From assembly GCA_943704525.1 (NCBI GenBank), contig CALSCQ010001663.1, positions 1-16,114 of the forward strand: a stretch of DNA of 16,114 bases, in the 5' to 3' direction. A program made the position numbers and the translations under genes. The stretch comes from Pigoraptor vietnamica (lineage: Eukaryota; Opisthokonta; Filasterea). Below are positions 1-7,992 of the stretch, piece by piece (the stretch's first letter is position 1; every line of letters starts with the position of its first letter). The notes beneath the pieces were generated by a model that saw nothing but the letters and a program-made list of their open reading frames with translations, ran no database searches and was not told where the DNA came from.

Positions 1-110
1 GGTCTGTGTTTTTTTTTTTTTTTTTTTTTGGTGCGCGTCCTCTCGTGCTGGCGGTGGTTTTGTCTGACACGCGCGCGCATCTCTCTCCCTACTCTGTCGC
101 CGCTTTGCAG
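1..110 (+). other. 3' end of an intron of the first gene, with a T21 run
   Basis: The window opens inside an intron. A run of 21 T at 9-29 is followed by pyrimidine-rich sequence and the acceptor TTTGCAG, which ends at 110. The open reading frame through the T run (Met plus a run of Phe) is an artefact of the tract. The donor lies outside the window. Confidence 0.65.
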
Positions 111-1968
111 GGCTTCACGTGGTACGAGCGCAACGTCGGGAACTCTACCTTTGACGCCCTCCACTTTTACCCGAGCGGCCTGCTGCGCTCCCTCGACGAG
201 GCGGACGGCGAAGGGCACACCGCCGTCGTCGCGGCCCTGGTCGGCGACGTCGCGAAGGGCACCGCCCAGCTCGTGCTCGTGCCGTTTGCGCAAGAGGCGC
301 GGACGTTCGATGCGAAGAAGGACGCGCGCGGGCGCGTGAGCATCACGAACGGGCTGAGGTACAACGACTTTTCCCGCTACGTCTTTGGTGTCGACTCGAG
401 CGGGCTGGACGATGCCTTCGACCACCTCTCGCGCGTCGCGGGCCGTCAGGAAGCACCGGGGCAGCCGCGCCTGCGCCTCGCGAGGATGCGCGACGACGTC
501 CGCGATTTCAAGACGAAGCTCGAGCGGGCGATCCGCGGCGTCGAGCTGCGCATCGTCGAGGAGGACGACCCGGATGCCCCTCCGAAGGGCTGCGACTACG
601 TGCTCGTCTGCCTCGGCAGCGGCAAGCGCGCCTACGTCGACGTGAGTGAATTCCGCACATGCACGTCGTCCCCGTAGTTGTGCCGGAGATGCCAAAAAAA
701 CATGCGAAGGTCTGACCCTCCACAGACACACACACGCACACGCACGCGCGCGCGCACACACACACACTAACACACTCGCTCAAAGGCACGACACTCACAT
801 GCACGCACGCTCACGCGCACACAACGCACTCACAACCCCTCTCCCTCCTTTTCTACCTGTTCGCGCGTCACACCAGGTCGTCATAGCCGAACCGAACGAG
901 AAGAAGAAGGGCAACATCCTCGGCGACAAGAGCTTCACGCGGCAGGTCACGGGCGCGGAGGGGGTCGGCGTCCTCGTCTTTGAGCCGGCGGAGGACCTCG
1001 TTCTCGCGATCGGGAACCGGTTCCTCGACAGGCTGGCCAAGGTCATTCAGTGCGAGCCGAAGCCAGGCTACATTTACGAGCGGCGGGAGATCAGCGTCGG
1101 GCCCGTGCTGAAGTGCGTCCTGAACGCGCAAGAGTACGGCAAGAACAACGAAACTGGCTGCGCGACGGCGTTTGCCGCCGTCCTCGGTTCGCAGGTGCCC
1201 GCCCACGCGCACCGCGCCGCGATGGTCGTCCGCGCGATGCTCTCGGGCGAGTCGCCGGACACCGTGCTGCCCTTTTGCGCGCGCGCCTTTGAGCAGCTGC
1301 TCGGCGCCGCTGGCGCCCAGCGCGTGCGCGTCGTGCCGGCGACGGTCGACGAGCTCATGGCGGTCGCCGAGGAGACATTTGAGCTGAAGCGCCAGCTGCC
1401 TCGGGAGCCAGACGCCCCGGTGCCCAAGCCGTGCGACTCGCTGGCCAGCACGGTGAAGGGGCTGTTCAAGCTCCGCAACGTGCAGACGGGAGAGACGGTG
1501 CTTGTTTCGGTGGGGTCTTTGTGTGCGACCCACTCTATTCATTCCTCGTGCGTATTGTCCGCTGTCCTGACCATGATCTCACGCACAGGGCACGGTGCTG
1601 AGCAAGCCCAACGAGAAGAGTGGTCGCGCCGCGACGACATGGACGGTTGCCGGGGAGAGCGTCAAGCTCAGGTTTTTCCTCGTCCTCGGGGATTCCAAGG
1701 CCACGAAAGGCACGACGCTGCAGGACGCCCGCGCGCCGAACACGCGCGTGGTCGCCATTCCCAACGATCCCGAGCGGGGGGAGGTCTATGTTAACGTCTT
1801 GGTGAGTTTGTGCGTGTGTGCGTGTTGGTAGTGGGGGAGACCTGTGCAGGGCAACACTGTGACAGTGCTAATTGCCGCGATTATCTGCAGGACGGCAAGC
1901 GCGGCACGAGCGTCTTCACGGTCGGAAAGGATTTCGCGGAGTTCCTGCAGGATAATTGTGACTGGTGA
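111..1968 (+). CDS. 3' part of a multi-exon gene, function unrecognised (484 residues visible)
   Basis: I do not recognise this protein. Four exons can be joined without a frame break: 111-641, 877-1509, 1589-1801 and 1891-1968, with the TGA stop at 1966-1968. Donors are GTGAGT (642), GTGGGG (1510) and GTGAGT (1802). Acceptors are TTTGCAG (ends 110), CACCAG (876), GCACAG (1588) and CTGCAG (1890). All introns are phase 0; the internal ones are 235, 79 and 89 nt. The 5' end lies outside the window, because base 111 follows a pyrimidine-rich intron end. The protein looks soluble: no signal peptide or membrane span is visible. Two places after splicing have a similar shape, a short beta-like stretch followed by a PNEK motif (just after the 641/877 junction and just after 1589), which hints at an internal repeat. 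Exon third positions are strongly G/C, supporting real coding. The exon structure is fairly secure; the function is open. Confidence 0.72.
642..876 (+). other. Intron with CA/CG dinucleotide tract
   Basis: A 235-nt intron between GTGAGT and CACCAG. Its middle (about 720-775) is an imperfect (CA)n/(CG)n tract on the sense strand, followed by a pyrimidine-rich stretch at 838-862. It is the longest intron resolved in this gene; the others are under 90 nt, so the tract accounts for much of the extra length. Confidence 0.65.
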
Positions 1969-2285
1969 CGCGCCTAGGCGGTGCCGGGCAGGCGATCCCG
2001 CCGCGTTCTCGCTGTCTCCCCCTTTTTTTCTTTCTTCTTCTTCGTTTATCTTTTTCTTTGTTCTCTTTCGTGTTGCTGTCTACTGTGTTTCTGTGTAGGT
2101 GTCAAGTTCCATAAAAGCTGCAATTGCGCAGACATTGAGCCCTTGGGTTGGGACAGTGCACAGAGCGACTGCAATTTCATGGCAGGTGGCAGCGGCCGAC
2201 TTGCGCAATTGGTACACGCACTGCCGTGCAGAGGCCGTGGTGGTGGTGGCGCGCCGGCCGGCTGCCGGCGGCATGACGGTCATCA
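1969..2285. other. Convergent intergenic region
   Basis: About 317 bases between the TGA of the plus-strand gene and the proposed stop of the minus-strand gene. It holds a T-rich, pyrimidine-rich stretch at about 2017-2078. A CATAAAAG sequence near 2110 could be a weak polyadenylation-type signal for the plus gene. No gene is seen. Confidence 0.4.
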
Positions 2286-2442
2286 TCACTGCCAACAATA
2301 CCACAGCCCAACTTTTTTGTCGCCGACCCGGACGATCGCGGACAAGTCGCTGGTGCCGCCAAAGTCGCGCACTGCGAGATTCGCACCACGGACGGGGCGT
2401 GATGCGCAGCTTGGGATCCGGCCAAACCAACCAACCAACCGA

Positions 2443-2482
<40 letters not shown>

Positions 2483-3066
2483 ACCCCGCCGGCAGCACCA
2501 TCATGCCCGCGAGCGTCACGTTCCTAAAGTGGTCGAGGAACCCCGCGACGCCCGGCATCAGCTCCACGAGGTCCACGGCCTTGAGCACAAAATCGATTTT
2601 GAGCGGCTCGTCAAAGACAATGCCGAGCATGCTCACAAATGGGGGGGGCTCGCGGATCAGCATGTACGGCATTCGCAGTTGCCCGCTCACCCGCGGGCAT
2701 CTCACGAGCCAACGCGCACCGCAAGCACTGCCTACAGCTGCGCCTCAAACTTAAAGTCGACGACCAGCACGGCCTCGTCACCATCAGCGCACCGGTGCAG
2801 GGCGGAATTCGTTGAACTCGGCGGGTTGTGTTGTGGAACCGCTCCAAGTGAATGGACGACGCGAACGACGGGCCATACTGCTCCACCAACGGGCCCACCG
2901 CCGCCAGCGATGACCGCCTTTGCGTCATTCCCACGCGGCGGATGAGGCTGTTGAGCGCCGCGCCTTGTCGCGTCCTATGGAAGGGACGCCGTGCCTGCCG
3001 TTGGCAGCGAGACGGACGGGTGCAGGCGGCGGCACGCGTTGAGCTCCGCGCGGCGCGCCACGTACG
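2286..3066 (-). CDS. 3' part of a minus-strand gene, short introns or decay, function unrecognised
   Basis: The best-supported part is the 3' end. A last exon at 2286-2409 (TGA at 2286-2288) joins in phase to 2485-2685 across a 75-nt intron with donor GTGTTT and acceptor CCCAAG; this intron contains the 38-nt T run. A further 50-nt intron (2686-2735, GTAGGC to GTGAG) would join it in phase to an exon ending at 2736 that carries a VVDFKFEA motif. Further upstream, coding-like sequence (G/C-ended codons) shifts frame at least twice between about 2780 and 3066, where a CATACAG acceptor follows a CA-rich stretch. I cannot tell unrecognised small introns from frameshifts of a pseudogene. The C-terminal segment looks globular, with hydrophobic alternation and no membrane span. 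It is convergent with the plus-strand gene. No family is recognised. Confidence 0.4.
2444..2481. repeat. Homopolymer A38 (T38 on the minus strand)
   Basis: An uninterrupted run of 38 A on the plus strand, preceded by (CCAA)n-like sequence at 2424-2440. On the minus strand it is a T38 tract starting three bases after the proposed GT donor of the last intron. A processed-transcript poly(A) tail is a less likely reading: the coding signal continues on the opposite strand on both sides, and no target-site duplication is evident. Confidence 0.9.
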
Positions 3067-3075
3067 CTGTATGAC

Positions 3076-3137
3076 GTATGGGGTGCGTGCGTGCGTGTGC
3101 ATTGTGCGTGTGTGTGTGTGTTTGTGTGTTTGTGTGC
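3076..3137. repeat. (GT)n microsatellite, imperfect
   Basis: A GTGC/GTGT/TTTG-rich tract on the plus strand, so CA-rich on the minus strand. It sits immediately upstream (in minus-strand sense) of the CATACAG acceptor proposed for the minus-strand gene, so it may be intronic. Confidence 0.85.
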
Positions 3138-4670
3138 CGAGCTCAATTCTCACTGCTATTATATGGCAGCAAATGGCACCCGGCCATGTGTATGCCGTCC
3201 TCCCGAGTGGAAAACGGGGTCGTGAGATGTGGGGGAGCGACACCACTGATCGGCGACGCACTCTCTTACATTTCAACATGTACCTTGCAACGAATATTGT
3301 ACCATCATTGGAGAACCGGACGCTCCCGTGCACCGACGGCATGGCAGACCGCGCGGAACCGTCCCATCGCGAAGGAGTGTGGAAACTAACGAGCCTCGCC
3401 CTGACCCGGCCACCTTTTTGCCATCGCCCCTCCCCTTGTGTCATTCATACCTGCAACCATTTGGCTACAATTCTACCTTTCTTGGCAACTCCCAAGACAC
3501 GACCATCCAATAAAAGTTATTGTTAGAACTTCTACACAAAAGTAATACCAAAGATTGCCTTCGCCTTTCGCGAAGACCTAACTTTACCCAATCACACGAA
3601 GAAGAATGTGAACACAGACCACGTGACCTAACAAATAACGTCGATACAAGTGGTATCCTACTTCGGGATAACTAACATCCATAGGATCGGGAAGTCAGTG
3701 AGCCGCGCATGTCCGGAAAGTTCTTATTACAACGAAGTACTTATAAAACGAGAAAACGCGAACGCAGCAATGAACGGTGATATACACGCGCACCGCAAAC
3801 GCAAACGAATAAGCCGACATGTGTCAGTACCATGCACCCGTGAACTCGGGGCAACCGACTCGGCCAGCAGTGACACGGGCACGGCCGGCCGTGGCTCCGG
3901 TGCCGCGCCAACTGAATGGCACGGTGAGCTACGATCCAGAGCCTGACCGCTCAAGTTGGGGTAATGACTGCGATGCCCTCCGCCTCGGCCAAGTCAGCGA
4001 CGTGGTTCTTCAGCCGTGAGTGCACTGACCCGGTCCAAGAGAACGACGGCCATTGAATGTTAACGGTGGCACTGATGCCAGTCAGGGATCACAGCGGAGG
4101 GGTGGCTCTGAAGTGGCGATGGCCTTGCAAGAAGAAGGGGCTCCCTCAGTGCCGAGAGGTTTGCACAACGAAATGTGGGATGAAAGTGATACTGCCTTGC
4201 CACTGCGACCGCCGAACAGGAGTGGCTCTGGTGCCCCTCAGTCAGTGGCACAGTATTGCGGTGCCAAGTCCAGGTATGCACAACATGCCAGAGACTGGAC
4301 TGTCAGTATGGGACTTGTGGAAGCCTGAGGAGCCCCACAATCAAGGTCATTGCTCAAATTTTTCGACCTGATTTGACTCTCGAAATCCTTTTTGACCTGA
4401 CAAAACCTGAAATCAGAAGTCGCGTGTCACGAAACCTTTTTGCGACCTTTGAAAAAGGCCAATCACCTTCCCATACATTCCCATACTAACTTTTTGAGGC
4501 GCATTTTTTCATGTGCAAATGGGTCCTGGGTAAATATGGCCGCCCGCAAACCACTGTGGGTGACAACACAGGCAAAATGCGGCTGCAAACCAGTTGAATT
4601 TTAACAGTAATTGGCGTTGATTAAACAGCTGCTTTATTGCTGTCCAAATGCGCATGAATACTCGTTGAAA
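3138..4670. other. Gene-poor region, nothing recognised
   Basis: About 1.5 kb with only short ORFs in conflicting frames and no G/C third-position signal. GC content drops at about 3520-3830 and 4340-4520. A short inverted repeat (CTGATTT and AAATCAG) lies around 4368-4417, with GACCT-type words repeated nearby. I see no RNA gene, transposon terminus or coding exon that I can defend. Confidence 0.4.
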
Positions 4671-5605
4671 AAAAAAAAACGCAGCAGACACGAGAGGATA
4701 GCGCACAACACGTGGCACCACAACCACACATGACCAGCCACACATCGTACACGAGCGCACAGCAGCGCGAGCACCAGGACAGCAGACATGAGCGCACGAC
4801 ATGCGGCAGCCCACAACGTGCACGAACAGACCACAGCACACACGAGCCTGACACAGTCCACACGAGCTCACATGTACAACACTGACAATCGCACAGCTGT
4901 AGCACATACGGCACACTACATGCACGATCGCAACATGCCTGAGCACGAGCGCACAGCAGACACGAGCGCATGGCACGCACGAGCGCACGATACACATGAG
5001 CTCACAACACCCACGAAAAGACCGAACACGTATGAGCCACAATACACAGGGGAACATGCACGACCACACTTTGCACACAAGCGCACGGGACAGACACGTG
5101 CAAAACACACACGGCCACACATCGCACACGAGCACACAGAACAGATGAACGCACAACACGGATGAGCACACGTTGCACATAGCGAGCGTGGAACAGACGA
5201 GCACACAACATGATCGAGAACACATCGCACACGAGCACGAGCGCACAACACGCCCGACAACACATCGCACACGAGCGCACAGAACACACGAATGCACAAC
5301 ATGCACAAGCACACATCGCACACGAGCGCACACTGAGCACAGACGAGCGCACAACATGCACGACCACACTTCACACACGAGCGCACGGACAGAGAAGCGC
5401 ACAACACGGACGACCACGCATTGCACGAGCGCACAGCACAGAGGAGCGCACAACATGCACGAGCACACATCGCCTGACACGGCCGAACAGAGAAGCACAC
5501 AACATGCATGAGGACACAGCACTGACCAGACGGGCGACAACCATGCACGACCACACATCGCACACGAGCACACAGAGCACACGACCACTGACGAGCACAA
5601 CAGAG
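4669..5605. repeat. Degenerate CA-rich minisatellite, about 50-bp units
   Basis: About 0.9 kb of purine/CA-rich sequence built from recurring words such as GCACAACATGCACGA, ACACATCGCACACGAGCGCA and ACAGA(C)GAGC. In the best-preserved part (about 5298-5510), successive units start with GCACAACAYG and are about 55, 50, 49 and 49 bases long. Units diverge towards the left end. Because the array lacks stop codons in several frames, it produces long artefactual ORFs on both strands; on the minus strand these are Cys/Val/Arg-rich. It begins just after an A-run at about 4668-4679. No flanking gene claims it. Confidence 0.8.
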
Positions 5606-6618
5606 TACGTCTTACAAATACCTTCCTGCCCAGGGGCAGTGCACGCTCCAATGCCTCAATAACAGTCATTGCAGACCGTTGAAGCTCCGTACGCCGTCGT
5701 TCGTGCTCGCCGGCAGCGATCTTTGTGCCGGCACTGGCTCAGTACCCATAGGGTCGCCGGCTATGTGGCTTACTGAACAGATGAGTGGCTAGTTTATTTG
5801 AATTCAAATCAAAATGTCCAATCAAATTTTTTGGCGTTTTCTGGTCTACGTGTACGGGAGACATTGTGTGCCGATGGCGTCATCACTTCGGTGTGGCTGT
5901 GACACGGCCCACGCACACACATCGCCTCGCGCATCGAAGAAAACGCCACGACTTTCTCGATCCACCAGATCATTTTTCTCTGTGGACGCTGCCCGCACGC
6001 TTTGCTGTCGGTTTTGTGCTGTCATTGACGCGCGCCGTCCTTATCGCCGGTGCAAGGACATCTCGCGGGAGCCTCCGGCGGCGCATTGAATTCACGAAAC
6101 GTTACACGCCGTGCCATATTTTTGACCGCCCTTCGCTTTCGTCATTTCCGGCTTAGCATGTCATCGCTCTTTCCACTTTTCTCTTTTCCTTGCGTGCGTC
6201 CGTTGCATATCGTTAATTCTCTCGCACTCTTGTGGCTTATGAGTCACTTGCACGGCGTGCGTTTTTCCTTACTTCGTGCGCAGCTCTTCAGCGCAGCGCA
6301 AGCATAACCCGTTCGTGATTGACAGCGAAGGTGAGTATTTTGCAGCGACTGCTCGCTAATATTGCGCTTGAGGCATGACTGTACGTGCAGTTTCTTTCTT
6401 GGGCGCTTGTACGTGAATCGGGCGTAAATGGGTGTGACAGGTGTGACACGACTTTATTGGACGAGTTGTTGCGCAGGATGATCACTAGTCGTCGAACCAT
6501 GTTGAAAGTTGAGCTTGTCACGAACATCGAGGTTAAACACGGTTTCATGAATGAACAGAATGTGGATGCATGGTGACATTGTCCCAAAACGAAACTTCTC
6601 GCACGTGCACATCGGCGT
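5606..6618. other. Gene-poor region, nothing recognised
   Basis: About 1 kb with a mixed base composition and short ORFs only. A perfect 14-bp palindrome, ATTTGAATTCAAAT, lies at 5796-5809. No convincing coding exon, RNA gene or mobile element is seen. Confidence 0.4.
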
Positions 6619-7101
6619 GTGCGCAATTGTCACAAGGACAAGATTTCCACCGCCAGAAAGAGCCGAGGGCATGGCTCAGTCATGTATGGTAAACGAAGCC
6701 ATTTCCATGCCATTGCACACGTCCATTGGCCACACGCCGGGAACACCAAGTACGACATCCATGAGGTGCAAGCTTTGCTGTGCATGCTTGAGCGCACTTT
6801 TCTGGGCTGCAACTGGGCGAAGTGGAGCGAAGTGGAGCACTGGGTGCCGAGTGAGTGGGTACGCACATGGGCACGAACACCAGGAAGCTGGACGCTTGGG
6901 CGTGGCGACTGGGAGCTTGAGCTGGAGTGTCAACCGGAGCGTCGAGACTGCTTGAGCAAGGCAAGTGCTAGAGGAGCGGCTGCACGAGGGAACGAGGCGA
7001 CTGAGGACATTGTAACAGCATCCTGCACAAGTTCAGGAGCAGCGCGCGAGAGAACTATGCGAGCTAACGCCGGGGGCAAGGGCCGGAGGCGAGAACACTG
7101 A
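6619..7101 (+). CDS. Doubtful ORF, 160 residues, hypothetical
   Basis: An uninterrupted ATG-to-TGA frame, Trp- and Glu-rich in its middle, with a tandem 10-bp repeat (GCGAAGTGGA twice, about 6818-6837). Third positions are only modestly G/C-biased, unlike the secure genes of this window, and there is no recognisable domain, signal peptide or membrane span. It may be a chance ORF, or an exon or remnant of an older gene. I list it because it is the only long frame in this stretch not explained by repeats. Confidence 0.18.
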   Translation: MRNCHKDKISTARKSRGHGSVMYGKRSHFHAIAHVHWPHAGNTKYDIHEVQALLCMLERTFLGCNWAKWSEVEHWVPSEWVRTWARTPGSWTLGRGDWELELECQPERRDCLSKASARGAAARGNEATEDIVTASCTSSGAARERTMRANAGGKGRRREH

Positions 7102-7442
7102 CTTCCCACGCCGTCACAGCACGGCCCGGTTCCGACTGATTCGGCCAGGTCCCGGCGGACGGCGGGGTGGGCCGGCCTTTACTGAGCACACGAGCCGTTC
7201 AGGCACCCGGTCACTCCCCGCCAAGGACGAAAAAATTGAAAGTTTTGCCAATCAGTGTCACCTTTTCTACTGTACCCAACATCAGTTCCAAATAACTGAT
7301 GCAATTCCTTTACGTGAACATGTTACCGATCCCTTTGATGAAAGTTTAGAATTCATGTTACCTAGATGACAGTACATTACCGAAGAGCACAGTACCCATT
7401 CGAGTGGACGTGGTTCCCAATAAGGAATCATGTTACCCTTGT
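7102..7442. other. tRNA 5' flank with repeated CATGTTACC words
   Basis: A GC-rich part (about 7110-7225) changes abruptly to AT-richer sequence. The 9-mer CATGTTACC occurs at 7319-7327, 7354-7362 and 7429-7437, with related ACATTACC and CAGTACCC words between. The last copy ends six bases before the tRNA. No gene is seen. Confidence 0.5.
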
Positions 7443-7523
7443 GTCCGGATGCCGGAGTGGTCAACGGGTATGACTGCTAATCATATGTGCTCGCACGCCT
7501 GGGTTCGAATCCCAGTTCGGACG
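7443..7523 (+). tRNA. tRNA-Ser(GCU), reads AGC/AGU codons
   Basis: The cloverleaf folds fully by eye. The acceptor stem is GTCCGGA (7443-7449) with TTCGGAC (7516-7522), including one G-U pair. The D stem is CCG/CGG. The anticodon stem is TATGA/TCATA around the loop CTGCTAA, giving anticodon GCU. A long variable arm, GTGC-TC-GCAC, is the class II feature expected of serine tRNA. The T stem is CTGGG/CCCAG around TTCGAAT. The discriminator base is G, as is usual for eukaryotic tRNA-Ser. The B box GGTTCGAATCC is perfect. No intron is present. The next three bases (7524-7526) are CCA, which nuclear tRNA genes normally lack; this may be chance. Confidence 0.96.
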
Positions 7524-7529
7524 CCAAAA

Positions 7530-7545
7530 TTTTTCTTTTTTTTTT
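7530..7545 (+). terminator. Pol III terminator after tRNA-Ser
   Basis: T5-C-T10 begins seven bases after the discriminator base. T runs of this kind end RNA polymerase III transcripts. Confidence 0.8.
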
Positions 7546-7770
7546 AGTCGAAATTTCATTTTTTTATAGCACTCAGACGAAGCCGCACTACGCCTTCCGC
7601 GACTCTCCGTTTGCCCATTTGTTGGGAAACGGGGTAAAGCGAGCGAGCAAGTCGCATCGACAGCGGCGGCCCGGTACCCTCGGCTCGCGCATTCTTTTTC
7701 TTGTCCTCTCAATTTCGACCAAAGTCATGTCCCCACGCCGGCGCCGTTTCGCCTCGACGCCTTCAATCTC
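7546..7770. other. Spacer between tRNA and tandem repeat
   Basis: About 225 bases, T-rich at first and then GC-rich. ORFs exist on both strands, but those on the minus strand read through the antisense of the tRNA or through the out-of-frame repeat beyond. No gene is supported. Confidence 0.4.
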
Positions 7771-7958
7771 TGTATGGACGTATGGTCCGAGGAGTTTGGT
7801 TTTGGCCCGGCGTGCCCAAGAAGGTAAGGCTCGTATGGACGGCCCGAGGTCACTACGTTTGGTTTTGGCCGAGTGCCCAATAAGAAGGTAAGGCTCGTAT
7901 GGACGGCCCGAGGTCACTACGTTTGGTTTTGGCCGAGTGCCCAATAAGAAGGTAAGGC
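7771..7958. repeat. 64-bp tandem repeat, two identical copies plus one divergent copy
   Basis: Units at 7831-7894 and 7895-7958 appear identical. A divergent, shorter unit (60 bp) precedes them at 7771-7830, sharing GTTTGGTTTTGGCC, GTGCCCAA and AAGAAGGTAAGGC. The period is not a multiple of three, so the repeat does not encode a repeated peptide in one frame. It lies just beyond the stop codon of the minus-strand F-box/ankyrin gene, in its likely 3' untranslated region or terminator zone. Confidence 0.9.
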
Positions 7959-7992
7959 CATCCGGACACAATAGTGGGATTTACAACAATAC

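Noticed and set aside
6-110. A protein start with a run of Phe at the left edge
   Set aside because: It comes from the T21 run of an intron; the coding exon begins at 111 after TTTGCAG.
2444-2481. Poly(A) tail of a processed retrocopy on the plus strand
   Set aside because: The sequence upstream on the plus strand shows no intact or decayed coding exon ending there, and minus-strand coding signal continues on both sides.
4509-5669. A 386-residue Cys/Val/Arg-rich minus-strand ORF, with other long frames on both strands
   Set aside because: It is a translation of the minisatellite, which happens to lack stops in several frames; no start context or domain supports it.
7461-7712. A minus-strand ORF ending in a WDSNPG-containing peptide
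   Set aside because: That peptide is the familiar antisense translation of a tRNA T arm and variable arm; it overlaps the tRNA-Ser.
7771-7958. CRISPR-like array
   Set aside because: Units are directly adjacent, without unique spacers, and the context is eukaryotic.
7701-7971. ORFs with repeated WFWP-like or GHSAKTK-like peptides
   Set aside because: They arise from the 64-bp repeat, whose length is not a multiple of three, so the same peptide appears in successive frames.
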